Source of the DNA: PFJX01 sp964466195
GTDB lineage: Bacteria > Pseudomonadota > Gammaproteobacteria > Burkholderiales > Thiobacillaceae
Direction of reading: 5' to 3'
NCBI GenBank assembly: GCA_964466195.1
Contig: CAYXMQ010000017.1
Coordinates: 1-64,000 of the forward strand
DNA: 64,000 nt
This document shows positions 46,097-58,797 of the stretch, in pieces. Made by a program: the position numbers and the translations under genes. Each line of letters begins with the position of its first letter. Positions within the stretch are counted from its first letter, which is position 1. A model generated the notes under the pieces. The model saw nothing but the letters and a program-made list of their open reading frames with translations. It was not told the DNA's origin and did no database searches.

Positions 46097-46849
46097 TCAG
46101 CCGATGCGGGCGCTTACGCGGCCCACGCCGGCAAACTCCACGCTCACGTCGGCCGGCAGAGCGACCGGGTGCATGCCGTTCCATGCGCCGGTGGTGATGA
46201 TGTCGCCGGCCTGCGCGCCGCCGTGATGGCTTAACCACCAGGGCAGGCAATAAAACAGATCGTCGAGCGGCGGCCGGCCGATGCTTTCGGCCAGGTCCTT
46301 TCCGTTGGCCCGAACACGCACGGTCAGCGTGGAGAAATCCAGCTCGCGCCAGTTCCGGATCGCCGCACCGATCACCAGACCGCCGTTGAGCAGGCCATCG
46401 GCCAGGCGCCAGAGCGGGCCGGCGGCGTCGGGGTCGGCCAGGGCGGTATCGACCAGTTCCATTGCGACATGCAGGCTGGCGATGGCCGCGCGGATTTCTT
46501 CCGGGCGGTAAGGTTCGGCGCGGGCGGGCAGGTCGCGCCCGAAACACACGGCCATCTCGGCTTCGATGCCCAGCGTGCGGAAATCGTCGACAGCACAAAC
46601 GGCCGGCCGCTCCGCGGCATCGGGTACGAGCCGGAACACCGCCGCCGCAGCGGCCTCGGTTTGCCGATTCGGCGCACCCACTTTCCAGGCGCTCGGACGC
46701 GCCGCACCGCATATCGCCTGCCATACCGCGCGTTGCACGGCATAGGCTTGGGCCACGTCGGCCGGGCCGGAATCGGGGCGGGCAACGAGCGCTTGGCGGC
46801 TCTTCCGGGCCTGGATCAGTTGCGCAGCGAGGTCGAGGGTGGCAGGCAT
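46097..46849 (-). CDS. 2-keto-4-pentenoate hydratase (FAH family)
   Basis: A 250-residue protein of the MhpD/hydratase-decarboxylase group that adds water to 2-hydroxypenta-dienoate-type products of aromatic degradation. 'WKVGAPNRQTEA', 'LGIEAEMAVCFGRDLPA' (metal Glu residues), 'ELVDTAL' and 'AGDIITTGAWNGMHPV' are typical. The start is the ATG at 46849. No meta-cleavage pathway genes are nearby, so its in vivo substrate is uncertain. Confidence 0.87.
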   Translation of the reverse strand: MPATLDLAAQLIQARKSRQALVARPDSGPADVAQAYAVQRAVWQAICGAARPSAWKVGAPNRQTEAAAAAVFRLVPDAAERPAVCAVDDFRTLGIEAEMAVCFGRDLPARAEPYRPEEIRAAIASLHVAMELVDTALADPDAAGPLWRLADGLLNGGLVIGAAIRNWRELDFSTLTVRVRANGKDLAESIGRPPLDDLFYCLPWWLSHHGGAQAGDIITTGAWNGMHPVALPADVSVEFAGVGRVSARIG

Positions 46850-46936
46850 GGCGGTGTCGAAGGTGGGAACGAAGGTGGGAACGGCCGGCAGCATACAATC
46901 CGCTTCCGTTTTTTTACCCATTCACCCGGAGCGCGC

Positions 46937-47152
46937 ATGCCAGCCCAAGCCACGGAAGCCCGCATCGACGAACTCGAAGCCAAACTGAGTTTTGCGGAAG
47001 ACCTGATCGACGAACTCAATAGCACGGTTTTTCGCCAGCAGGAGCAACTCGACCGCCTGCAGCAGCAGATCGTGCTGCTGCACCAGCAACTGCAGACGGT
47101 GATGCCAGAAGAAACGCGCAACCTGCGCGACGAACTGCCGCCGCATTACTGA
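46937..47152 (+). CDS. slyX: SlyX family protein
   Basis: A 71-residue coiled-coil protein: heptads through 'ARIDELEAKLSFAEDLIDEL' and 'QQEQLDRLQQQIVLLHQQLQ', ending 'LPPHY', a SlyX signature. Role unknown. The start is the ATG at 46937 with CCGGAG upstream. Confidence 0.92.
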   Translation: MPAQATEARIDELEAKLSFAEDLIDELNSTVFRQQEQLDRLQQQIVLLHQQLQTVMPEETRNLRDELPPHY

Positions 47153-47164
47153 TCCGCCGCGCGA

Positions 47165-47740
47165 TCAATCGCGCTCGCGTTCTCGCGCGTGCTTGTCATG
47201 TTTGTCATGGCCATAGGCATGGCCGGGGGGATGCGGTTTATTGTGTTTCTTGTGCTTGTCGCGCGATTTGTAGCGACGATCCTGGTATTCGTCGTCACCC
47301 CCGACGCGAACGACCACCGGCGCCGGCGTCGATTTGACCGGCCCGGCGCTGCGGCCGCCGGAGTTGGTATTCCGGCCATCCTCGCTCACGCTCTTGCCGA
47401 TGCTGGCACCGGCCGCCGCGCCGACGCCGCTGCCGACGACCGCACCGCCGGCGCCGCCGACTTTCTGGCCGACGGCTGCACCGGTTGCCCCGCCTACCGC
47501 GCCGCCGACGACGGCGCCCGATTTGCCCTCGCCTCGGGTCGTGGCGGCCGCCCCGACCGCACCGCCGACGGCGCCGCCGATGACCGCCCCGCTCGCACCG
47601 CCGACGGATTGGCCGATCGCCGTTCCTGCGGCTGCACCAATACCGCTGCCGGCCGCGGTTTGCGCCGTATCGCCGGCCTGCGCGGCGAGCGCGCCGGTTG
47701 CGGCCAGCAGTGCCGCGATCAAACGTAATCTGTTGTGCAT
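47165..47740 (-). CDS. exported glycine-zipper protein with His/Lys/Asp-rich tail
   Basis: A 191-residue protein: signal peptide ending 'LAAQAG', then about 90 residues of Gly/Ala/Val repeats with the G-x3-G-x3-G pattern ('GGASGAVIGGAVGGAVGAAA'), then a polar tail crowded with His, Lys and Asp ('DKHKKHNKPHPPGHAYGHDK'). Glycine zippers pack helices in or at membranes, and the tail could bind metal. Convergent with slyX. Confidence 0.75.
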   Translation of the reverse strand: MHNRLRLIAALLAATGALAAQAGDTAQTAAGSGIGAAAGTAIGQSVGGASGAVIGGAVGGAVGAAATTRGEGKSGAVVGGAVGGATGAAVGQKVGGAGGAVVGSGVGAAAGASIGKSVSEDGRNTNSGGRSAGPVKSTPAPVVVRVGGDDEYQDRRYKSRDKHKKHNKPHPPGHAYGHDKHDKHARERERD

Positions 47741-47816
47741 GTCGTATTCCTTGTTCGATGGGTTGGGAAGGGCATAAGCGTTCGAATAGCGCGAGCCGTT
47801 GACCGGCCGCTCGTCG

Positions 47817-48617
47817 TCAGCCGGATTGTGCTTGCGCAGCTTGTTTCTTGTCGCGCAGATAGATGCGTTTGTCGAGCGTGCGAATCTCGAACAGGCCGAT
47901 GGCCTGGAACAGATCCTTCAGTTTGGCGTAGCCGTAATTGCGCGCATCGAACGACGCCTGTTTGGCGATATGTTGCCCGACCGCGCTGAGTCCGGCCCAG
48001 CCTTCATCGTCTGCCGCCGCCTCGACCGCCTTGCGCAGCAGGTTGACCAGACGGGTGTTGGCCTTGAGTTCCTTGCCGCTGACCTTGCTGACCGCCGCTT
48101 TGGCGACATTGGCCGGCGCGGCGAGGGGTTCCGGCGCCGGCGCGGCTTGCGCAGATCGGGGCTGAGCCTCAACCGGCGCCGGTTCGCCGAGATTCTCCAG
48201 ATAGAGAAACTTGGAGCAGGCATTGACGAATGGTTCCGGCGTCTTCTTCTCGCCGAAGCCGAACACCTTCAGGCCGTTGGCGCGGATGCGCATCACCAGC
48301 GGCGTGAAATCGGAATCGCTCGACACGATGCAGAAGCCATCCAGGTCCTTGGTATAGAGCAGGTCCATCGCGTCGATGATCATCGCCGCATCGGTCGCGC
48401 CCTTGCCTTTGGTGTAGGCGAACTGCTGCATCGGCTGGATCGCGTAATCGTGCAATACCGCCTCCCAGCCCTTCAGGTGCGGGCTCTTCCAGTTGCCGAA
48501 AGCGCGCCGGATGTTGATGACGCCGTATTTGGCGAGCTCGTCGAGTATCTCCTCGATCTTGCCGGCCGGGCTGTTGTCGGCGTCGATCAGTAGCGCGATG
48601 CTGGTGTCGTGGGTCAT
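47817..48617 (-). CDS. NYN-domain protein with C-terminal OST-HTH/LOTUS domain
   Basis: A 266-residue predicted ribonuclease. The PIN-like NYN domain has its acidic residues in 'ALLIDADNSPAGKIEEIL', 'DAAMIIDAMDLLY' and 'FCIVSSDSDFTPLV'. An Ala/Pro linker separates it from a C-terminal LOTUS-type domain ('TRLVNLLRKAVEAAADDEGW', 'RNYGYAKLKDLFQAIG') that should bind RNA. The target RNA is unknown. Single gene. Confidence 0.87.
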   Translation of the reverse strand: MTHDTSIALLIDADNSPAGKIEEILDELAKYGVINIRRAFGNWKSPHLKGWEAVLHDYAIQPMQQFAYTKGKGATDAAMIIDAMDLLYTKDLDGFCIVSSDSDFTPLVMRIRANGLKVFGFGEKKTPEPFVNACSKFLYLENLGEPAPVEAQPRSAQAAPAPEPLAAPANVAKAAVSKVSGKELKANTRLVNLLRKAVEAAADDEGWAGLSAVGQHIAKQASFDARNYGYAKLKDLFQAIGLFEIRTLDKRIYLRDKKQAAQAQSG

Positions 48618-48756
48618 GCCAAGTCTCCTTCGTCGGCTTGCTGTTCATTGTAGGGTGTGCCGGTCGGATTCAGGCGCCGGAGCTGTGGTGCTGCAGGGTG
48701 AATCAAAATTTCCCCAGGCCCGGTAAACTGCGACGCACAAAAATATCAGCGTAGAT

Positions 48757-49800
48757 ATGCCTTTCCGACCCGCCGCCCTCCGTCTGCTGGCTTGCTTCAT
48801 GGGCCTCCTCGTCGCCAGCTTGCCGGCCATCGGCAAGGAAACCCTGCGCGTGCTGACCTGGCCGGGCTATGCGGATCGCGATCTGGTCCAGGCCTTCGAA
48901 CAGCGCCACAACGTGCGGGTCGAGGTCACTTTGATCAGCACGGATGACGTCCTCTGGCAGAAGCTGAATGCCAACAACGCGGCAGACTTCGACGTCTTCG
49001 CGGCCAACACGGCGGAACTCAAACGTTATATCGACCGGGGCATCAGCGTCCCGCTGGATCTGGCAAACATCCCCAATGTCCGTAACCAACGGCCCCGCTT
49101 CCGTAACTTAGTCGCGATCCCCGGCATCTCCCGTGCGGGCCGGGTCCATGCCATCCCCTACACGTATTCCGAGATGGGCCTGATCTACAACCGCAAACTG
49201 GTCAAGGAGCCCCCAACCTCCATGGCTGCCATGTGGGATCCGCGTTACCGAGGGCGGGTTCTGGCTTATGACGGCGGCGCCCATAATTTCACGTTGGCCG
49301 CCCTGCTGCTGGGCAGCAAGACCCCGTTTCAGCTCTCGGAAGGCGACTACAAACGGGCGGTGGATAAGCTCATCGGCCTGCGCCGCAACGTGCTGACCTT
49401 CTACAGCCAGCCGGACGAGGCCGTGGAGCTGTTCCGCGACAATTCGGTGGCGCTGGTGTTTGCCAATTACGGCAGCCAGCAGGTTAAGCAGTTGCAGCAG
49501 GCCGGTGCGGACATCGGTTACATCCTCCCGGAGGAAGGCGCCCTGGCCTGGCTGGACTGCTGGGCGGTGACCCGGGGGGCGCGCAACCAGCGTCTGGCCG
49601 AGGCCTGGATCAATTACACCTTGGAGAAAGCGGTCAGCACGGCATTGAGTGAGCGCCAGGGTTTGGCCAACACCATTCAGGCGAATCCATCGGAACCACA
49701 GTCCAGCAAGATCATCTGGCTAGAACCGGTGGAATCCGCCTTGCGGCGTTCCGACCTGTGGAACCGTGTCGTATCCGGCGATCGGCCGGACAGGTTCTGA
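48757..49800 (+). CDS. periplasmic solute-binding protein, PotD/PotF-like
   Basis: A 347-residue exported binding protein of the polyamine/spermidine type: signal peptide ('LRLLACFMGLLVASLPAIG'), 'LRVLTWPGYADRDLVQAFEQ', 'IPYTYSEMGLIYNRKLV' and 'WLDCWAVTRGARNQRLAEAW'. No transporter permease or ATPase genes follow. Instead a sensor diguanylate cyclase starts 4 nt after the stop. It may therefore sense a ligand for that cyclase rather than feed a transporter. That is inference from gene order. Confidence 0.82.
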   Translation: MPFRPAALRLLACFMGLLVASLPAIGKETLRVLTWPGYADRDLVQAFEQRHNVRVEVTLISTDDVLWQKLNANNAADFDVFAANTAELKRYIDRGISVPLDLANIPNVRNQRPRFRNLVAIPGISRAGRVHAIPYTYSEMGLIYNRKLVKEPPTSMAAMWDPRYRGRVLAYDGGAHNFTLAALLLGSKTPFQLSEGDYKRAVDKLIGLRRNVLTFYSQPDEAVELFRDNSVALVFANYGSQQVKQLQQAGADIGYILPEEGALAWLDCWAVTRGARNQRLAEAWINYTLEKAVSTALSERQGLANTIQANPSEPQSSKIIWLEPVESALRRSDLWNRVVSGDRPDRF

Positions 49801-49803
49801 TCC

Positions 49804-51537
49804 ATGCATATCGGCCTTGGATTCAAGTTAGCTGTCCTCCTGGCCGTATTCGGCGTCCTGGCGACGGGCCTGACCGGCTATTACTCCTACACGACCAGCC
49901 GCGCCATGCTGGTCACGGCGGCCGAGCATGACCTGTCGACCTCCAGCCAGTTTCTGGCGCGGCGCTTTTCCATCGCCCTGGAGGAAGTCGCCGCCAATGT
50001 CCGGCTGCTCGCCGCGTTGCCGGCGACCGTCGCCGTCGGCCAAGCCCCGCTCCGCTCAGGCAGCAAACCGCACATCGACGTCCTCGCAAACGTGTTTACG
50101 GCCTTGCTGAAGGTCCATCCCGAGTATTTTCAGGTGCGTTTGATCAGTGCGGACCAGCACGGCCTGGAGTTGGTGCGGGTCGATCGCGATGCCGGCCGAC
50201 TCACTCGCGTGAGCGGGCGTGATCTTCAGGAAAAGGGACATTTCTCTTACGTGTTCAATACGTTGCGGCTTGCGCGGGGCGAGGTGTTCCTGTCCAAGAT
50301 CGGCATCAACCATGAACAGGGCGCCCATTCCGGTCTCGACAAGCCCACTCTGCGCGTGGCCACGCCGGTCTTGTCCGAGGTCGGCCAGGTGTTGGGCCTG
50401 GTGGTCGTCAACCTTGACCTGGATGGGCTGTTCGAGCTGTTGAAGACCGATCTGCCGGCGGATTACAGCCTCTATCTCAGCAATGAAGGAGGCGATTACC
50501 TCATTCATCCCGACCCGTCCCAGGCCTTCGGATTCGACCGCGGCCGGCGCGTCCTGCTACAGGACAGCTTCAGGGATGCCGCCGCCATTCTGGAGGGCAA
50601 GGCGGATACGGTGATCGAGCGGATCACGCCGCCGGGCGTCGATAGCGGCCTGGTCGCCGCGTTCCATAAATTGCCGTTCGGCGAGGCCGGGGCGCACCGG
50701 TTCGTGGTCGTCGGCTTGTCGATGCCGCTGGAGAAAGTGCTGAAGGAGACTCGTCAACTCGGCGCCAACACCGGCAGGATCGTGCTGGCCTTCAGCCTGC
50801 TCGCGGTATTCCTGGCGGTGCTGGCTTCACGCGTCCTCACCCGGCCGATCGGTGTGATGGTCCAGGCGGTCAAACGCTTTTCGCGTGAACACGTGATGGG
50901 TGAACTCCCGCTGGCGCGCAGCGATGAACTCGGCCAGCTCGCCCGCAGCTTCCATGACATGCAGGTCGAGATTCAGGCCCATCTGGCGGAATTGCACGAC
51001 AGCCGCAACCAGCTCAACCACCTCGCCCGCCACGACGCCCTGACCGGCTTACCCAACCGCCTGCAGTTCTTCGATCGCCTGGAGCATGCCGTGGCCGGCG
51101 CGCGCCGCAGCGGCAAGCGACTGGCCGTGTTCTTCATTGATCTGGATCGCTTCAAGGAAATCAACGACAGCATGGGCCACGCCGCCGGCGATGAGATCCT
51201 GAAAGCGGTCTCCCAGCGGCTCAGGGGCATGGTGCGTGAGGTGGATACCGTGGCCCGTCTGGGCGGCGATGAATTCATCATCCTGTTCGATTGCCTGGAC
51301 GATGTGCAGCCGCTGCACATCCTGGCCGCGAAGATCATCCACGGCCTGTCGCAGCCGATCGAAATCGAAGGCCGCCCATTGCAGGTCAGCGCCAGCGTCG
51401 GCGTCAGCCTGTTCCCGCAGGATTCCTCCAACGCCAGCGAACTGGTGCACAAAGCCGACGTCGCGATGTACCTGGCCAAGACGCGCGGCGAGAACAACGC
51501 CCATTTCTATGCCCAGGGGGAGGAACGGGAGCGCTGA
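49804..51537 (+). CDS. sensor diguanylate cyclase (dCache-HAMP-GGDEF)
   Basis: A 577-residue membrane sensor that should make c-di-GMP. It has an N-terminal helix, a periplasmic dCache-type domain (about 35-320), a second helix ('IVLAFSLLAVFLAVLA'), a HAMP segment ('TRPIGVMVQAVKRFSREHVM') and GGDEF domain. The active site 'ARLGGDEFIILFD' is intact (near residues 486-490), and five residues before it is an R-E-V-D product-inhibition site. It directly follows the binding-protein gene, so the two are likely one signalling unit. Confidence 0.92.
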   Translation: MHIGLGFKLAVLLAVFGVLATGLTGYYSYTTSRAMLVTAAEHDLSTSSQFLARRFSIALEEVAANVRLLAALPATVAVGQAPLRSGSKPHIDVLANVFTALLKVHPEYFQVRLISADQHGLELVRVDRDAGRLTRVSGRDLQEKGHFSYVFNTLRLARGEVFLSKIGINHEQGAHSGLDKPTLRVATPVLSEVGQVLGLVVVNLDLDGLFELLKTDLPADYSLYLSNEGGDYLIHPDPSQAFGFDRGRRVLLQDSFRDAAAILEGKADTVIERITPPGVDSGLVAAFHKLPFGEAGAHRFVVVGLSMPLEKVLKETRQLGANTGRIVLAFSLLAVFLAVLASRVLTRPIGVMVQAVKRFSREHVMGELPLARSDELGQLARSFHDMQVEIQAHLAELHDSRNQLNHLARHDALTGLPNRLQFFDRLEHAVAGARRSGKRLAVFFIDLDRFKEINDSMGHAAGDEILKAVSQRLRGMVREVDTVARLGGDEFIILFDCLDDVQPLHILAAKIIHGLSQPIEIEGRPLQVSASVGVSLFPQDSSNASELVHKADVAMYLAKTRGENNAHFYAQGEERER

Positions 51538-51579
51538 GGCGCATAGGCCTGACCTCGCCATGATCCCCGGCTTGCTCGC

Positions 51580-53244
<1,665 letters not shown>

Positions 53245-53606
53245 GGGGTCAACGCAGTGCAGGAAATAGAAGGGCGGGATTGTGCAGGAAAAAACGCCGC
53301 CACACTGCCGAGCGTGCCTGGCCAGCCAGCGTACGGGAATCAATACGGGCGTGACGAATCGGCCTTGGGGCGGGCAGTTGGCCTGGCTTTGTGTGCGACA
53401 GTCGCCGGACGCTCGGGTCTGTCTCGAGTGGCTGAATCGCGCCGAAACCCTCGCTCTGTCTCCGGATGGCGCAGGGGTATGCCTGAAGGGGACGGCGCTT
53501 TTTAGCAGCCGGAGGCTTACCCAAATGCCGATAAAAATGCTGTATGTGATCCACGTACGGGCGCCCCGGATGCCTTGCCGCAGGGGTCAAGCGAAAATCC
53601 CGGTAT
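53245..53606. other. divergent intergenic region, ettA and MarR-like gene
   Basis: A 362-nt gap. Open frames across it lack family features and ribosome sites. It should hold the ettA promoter on minus and that of the regulator on plus; no specific boxes were seen. Confidence 0.4.
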
Positions 53607-54161
53607 ATGACATCTCAGAAATTCGAAACATCGTTACCTCAAGAAGATGCCACCGTCGCCTGGGCGCGGCGCAAGGAAACCATACGGGGAACGCTGAAGC
53701 TGTTTCGCGTTGTGCTCGATGCGGTAAAACGCCACGCTGAATGGGTGGAAGCTCGTCACGGCATTGGCGGCGCGGAACTCTGGGCGCTGTGGGAGCTGGG
53801 ACAGGCGCCCGGCATGCGTGCGGTGGATCTGGCCAAGAGCATGGCTATCCTTCGCCAGTCGGCGGATGCCCTGTTGCAGGGGTTGTTGGTCAAGGGGCTG
53901 GTCAAGACCGAAATGTCCGCCGAATCGCAATCCCCCACCTATTTCCTGACCCTTGACGGCCAACGCATTTCCGACGCTTCGCCCGAATTCGGCCAGGGCG
54001 TGCTGAAGTCCGCCTTGGAACGTTTGCCAGACGCCATGCTGGAGCAGGTGGTTGTTTCCATGCGAGCGGTCACCGAAAACCTGCCATTCCGCGAGGATCA
54101 GGCGGCATTGATACCCTTGGCCGACATCGTGCGACCGAATGGGCTGGAACCGGTTCGCTAA
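53607..54161 (+). CDS. MarR-like winged-helix regulator
   Basis: A 184-residue protein with a MarR-type winged helix: 'GIGGAELWALWELGQAPGMR', the recognition segment 'VDLAKSMAILRQSADALLQG' and the wing 'LVKGLVKTEMSAESQSPTYF'. It lies just upstream of the TM-helix protein gene, which it may control. The ligand is unknown. Confidence 0.72.
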   Translation: MTSQKFETSLPQEDATVAWARRKETIRGTLKLFRVVLDAVKRHAEWVEARHGIGGAELWALWELGQAPGMRAVDLAKSMAILRQSADALLQGLLVKGLVKTEMSAESQSPTYFLTLDGQRISDASPEFGQGVLKSALERLPDAMLEQVVVSMRAVTENLPFREDQAALIPLADIVRPNGLEPVR

Positions 54162-54200
54162 CTGGACGCCGTCCGCCGCTAGGCCAATTTGGAGAATTCT

Positions 54201-54869
54201 ATGGATATGCAAATCGAGTTGTTTCTGTCTTCGTTACAAGCTTTCTGGGGGCAGATTGCAGTGTTTTTGCCGAAATTGCTGGCCGCCTTTGTGCTGTTGC
54301 TGGCGGGTTGGTTGCTGGCGCGGGGCGTGCGGGCAGGCGTGAAGCGCGGTTTGGAGGCTCTGGGTTTCGGCAATATGGCGGAACGCTCGGGGCTGGAGGC
54401 GCTGTTGCGGCAAGGCGGCGTCGAGCTTTCACTGGCGGGGCTGATCGCCGGCGTGGCTTTCTGGCTGGTGCTGCTGATCGTGGCCGTCTCCGCCACCAAC
54501 AGCCTGGGCCTAGATGCGGTGGCGGCGCTGGCCAACCGGGTCGTTTTGTATCTACCCAACGTGCTGGTGGCGATACTGGTGTTGGTGTTCGGTACGCTGT
54601 TGGCGCGCTTCATCAACCGGCTGCTATTCGTCTGGCTCAACAATCTCAAGTCGCCTGCCGCTCTTGCTATGAGCACGGGCGCTGAATATGCGGTGCAAAT
54701 CTTCGCTCTGTTCATCGCGCTGGAGCAGTTGGATGTCGGTTCCGGCATGCTGACCATCGCCTTTGCGATCTCCTTTGGCGGCCTGGTGCTGGCGCTGGCG
54801 CTGGCGTTCGGCCTGGGCGGGCGCGATTGGGCGACCGAGCGGATCAAGGAATGGTCCGGCAAGAACTAG
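54201..54869 (+). CDS. conserved TM-helix membrane protein (MscS-related)
   Basis: A 222-residue membrane protein with about five helices of the 'conserved TM helix' family related to the N-terminal part of MscS-type channels: 'FLPKLLAAFVLLLAGWLLAR', 'YLPNVLVAILVLVFGTLLAR', 'MLTIAFAISFGGLVLALALA' and 'GLGGRDWATERI'. The ATG at 54201 is chosen; GGAG lies 5-9 nt before it. Channel activity is not shown by sequence alone. Confidence 0.82.
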   Translation: MDMQIELFLSSLQAFWGQIAVFLPKLLAAFVLLLAGWLLARGVRAGVKRGLEALGFGNMAERSGLEALLRQGGVELSLAGLIAGVAFWLVLLIVAVSATNSLGLDAVAALANRVVLYLPNVLVAILVLVFGTLLARFINRLLFVWLNNLKSPAALAMSTGAEYAVQIFALFIALEQLDVGSGMLTIAFAISFGGLVLALALAFGLGGRDWATERIKEWSGKN

Positions 54870-54894
54870 CCATCCTGGCGCCGCTGGCAAATTG

Positions 54895-54939
54895 AACGGC
54901 CCGGTATTCGTCTGATCGACTACCGGGCCGTTGCCTTTT
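54895..54939 (+). terminator. terminator after the TM-helix gene
   Basis: Perfect 12-bp stem (54895-54906 with 54921-54932) followed by GCCTTTTC. Confidence 0.75.
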
Positions 54940-54959
54940 CTGCTTGCCGATCGGGGCGC

Positions 54960-56951
<1,992 letters not shown>

Positions 56952-57041
56952 AGCCCGCGATTATCGCCTGCCGAGCCTGCGGGTTGACGAATTCCATGCA
57001 TCCGCTCAGGCTTTGAAGCACTCGTCAGCTCATCGGCTCCT

Positions 57042-58766
57042 ATGCGACGCCCTATCAGCCTGAAAATTTTCAGTATCACCACTGCGCTGCTGGCGTTGAT
57101 GGTCCTGGTCGCCTGGTTGTCGGTATTCAATTTCCGCCTGCTCAACAATCAGGTGCATGCGCTGGCCGATTACTACCTGCCGCTGCAGCAGCAGGTCGCC
57201 AGCGTGGAAATCCTGGTGCGCCAGCAGATGGTGCATATGGAGCGGGTCATGGCCGGCATGGAGGCGGCCAGGCCGGACGCCGAGTTTCTGGCGCGGGAAT
57301 CGGGCGATTTCGACAATCGCGGCGTCAATGCCGACCAGATCGTCGATTCGTCGCTGCGGCTGCTGGCCGAGGCGGAGGCGGCCAAGGATATTGAACTGGA
57401 TCGCGTCACGCTGGCCGTGCTGGGCCGCCAGTTGCCGTCGATTCAGGCGGCGCGCCAACGTTTCCACGCCGCCTTCCGGATGTTCCAGATCGAGGCGGAA
57501 GAGGGCAACCGGCGCTCGGAGAAGATCGTGCGGGAAGCCTTGTTGCAGGAGAAGGACAACCTGGATGTTGAAATCCAGAAGGTCATCGATCTGCTCAACA
57601 AACTGACCCAGGACACCGCCCAACAGGCCAAGGCGGAGGAAGTGCGCGCCGTTCGCCTGAACTGGATCGTCACCGGCATCGCCACCGTGTTGGGGCTGAT
57701 CTTCGCCTTCCTGGTGACGCGTTCTCTGGTCGAGCCGATCCGCCGCCTGATGGGCGGCACGCAGGCGGTGGAAAAGGGGGATCTGGGCGTGGAAATCCGG
57801 GTGCAGACCCGCGACGAGATCGCCGTGCTGGCGGATTCCTTCAACCACATGGTGCTGGGGCTGCGCGAGAAGGAGCACATCAGGGCGACTTTCGGCCAGT
57901 ATGTCGACCCGCGCATCGTCCGCGGCCTGTTGGAAAACCGCCTGCCGGCGGAAGGCGGCCAGCGTCAGGTGATGTCAGTGTTCTTTTCCGATCTGGCCGA
58001 TTTCACCCGCATGTGCGAAAGCCTGACGCCGGATGCGTCGGTGCGTTTTCTGAACCGCTATTTTTCGCTGATGGCCGAGATCATCCGGGCGCGGCAGGGC
58101 ATCATCGACAAATTCATCGGCGATTCGGTGATGGCGTTCTGGGGCGCCCCCTTCAGCGAGGCCGCCGAGCATGCCGAACTGTGCTGCGCCGCCGCGCTCG
58201 ACCAAATGGCCCGGCTGACGGCCTTCCGCGCCGATCTGCCGAATCTGCTGGGCGTGCGTTTCGGCCTGCCGAGCGTGGATATCCGCATGGGCATCGCCAG
58301 CGGCGAGGTCACGGTGGGCAATATCGGTTCGGAGACCGCGCGCGGCTACACGGTGATCGGCGATACCGTGAATCTGGCTTCGCGCCTGGAACAGGCCAAC
58401 AAGTTTTACGGCACGCGCATTCTGGTCAGTGCGGAAACCCGCCATCTGGCCGGCGAAAGCCTGGTTTTCCGGGAAATCGACACCCTGCGCGTCGTCGGCA
58501 AGATCGAGCCGATCCGGGTTTACGAACTCGTCGCTTATCGCGCCGATCTGGCGGCCAAGCAAGCCGAACTGATTGCGCAGTTCGAAACCGGCCTGGCGCA
58601 CTACCGCAAGCAGGACTGGGATGCCGCCGAGGCCGCCTTCAACGCCTGTCTGGCGCTTGCGCCGGACGACCGGCCGAGCGCCGTGTTGCTCGCCCGCGTG
58701 CAGGCATTCCGCCAGTCGCCGCCGGGTCAGGACTGGGACGGCGTCTGGATCGCGCTCAGCAAATAA
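57042..58766 (+). CDS. membrane class III adenylate/guanylate cyclase with HAMP
   Basis: A 574-residue receptor-type cyclase: N-terminal helix ('FSITTALLALMVLVAWLSVF'), a helical periplasmic sensor (about 35-205), a second helix ('IVTGIATVLGLIFAFLV'), HAMP ('GGTQAVEKGDLGVEIRVQTR') and a catalytic domain with both metal aspartates ('SVFFSDLADFTRMCES', 'IIDKFIGDSVMAFWGAPF') and 'GIASGEVTVGNIGS'. The C-terminus adds a TPR-like stretch ('AHYRKQDWDAAEAAFNACLA'). The cyclic nucleotide made is probably cAMP by family but is not proven. Confidence 0.92.
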   Translation: MRRPISLKIFSITTALLALMVLVAWLSVFNFRLLNNQVHALADYYLPLQQQVASVEILVRQQMVHMERVMAGMEAARPDAEFLARESGDFDNRGVNADQIVDSSLRLLAEAEAAKDIELDRVTLAVLGRQLPSIQAARQRFHAAFRMFQIEAEEGNRRSEKIVREALLQEKDNLDVEIQKVIDLLNKLTQDTAQQAKAEEVRAVRLNWIVTGIATVLGLIFAFLVTRSLVEPIRRLMGGTQAVEKGDLGVEIRVQTRDEIAVLADSFNHMVLGLREKEHIRATFGQYVDPRIVRGLLENRLPAEGGQRQVMSVFFSDLADFTRMCESLTPDASVRFLNRYFSLMAEIIRARQGIIDKFIGDSVMAFWGAPFSEAAEHAELCCAAALDQMARLTAFRADLPNLLGVRFGLPSVDIRMGIASGEVTVGNIGSETARGYTVIGDTVNLASRLEQANKFYGTRILVSAETRHLAGESLVFREIDTLRVVGKIEPIRVYELVAYRADLAAKQAELIAQFETGLAHYRKQDWDAAEAAFNACLALAPDDRPSAVLLARVQAFRQSPPGQDWDGVWIALSK

Positions 58767-58797
58767 GCCGGCGTGCGGATTCGGTTCGTTAAGCGTT

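Noticed and set aside
46859..46882. Two tandem 12-nt units (GAAGGTGGGAAC) near the hydratase start
   Set aside because: Only two copies, upstream of the chosen start; could be chance and has no clear consequence.
53282..53740. 152-codon frame between ettA and the MarR-like gene
   Set aside because: Overlaps the start of the regulator and shows no recognisable domain.
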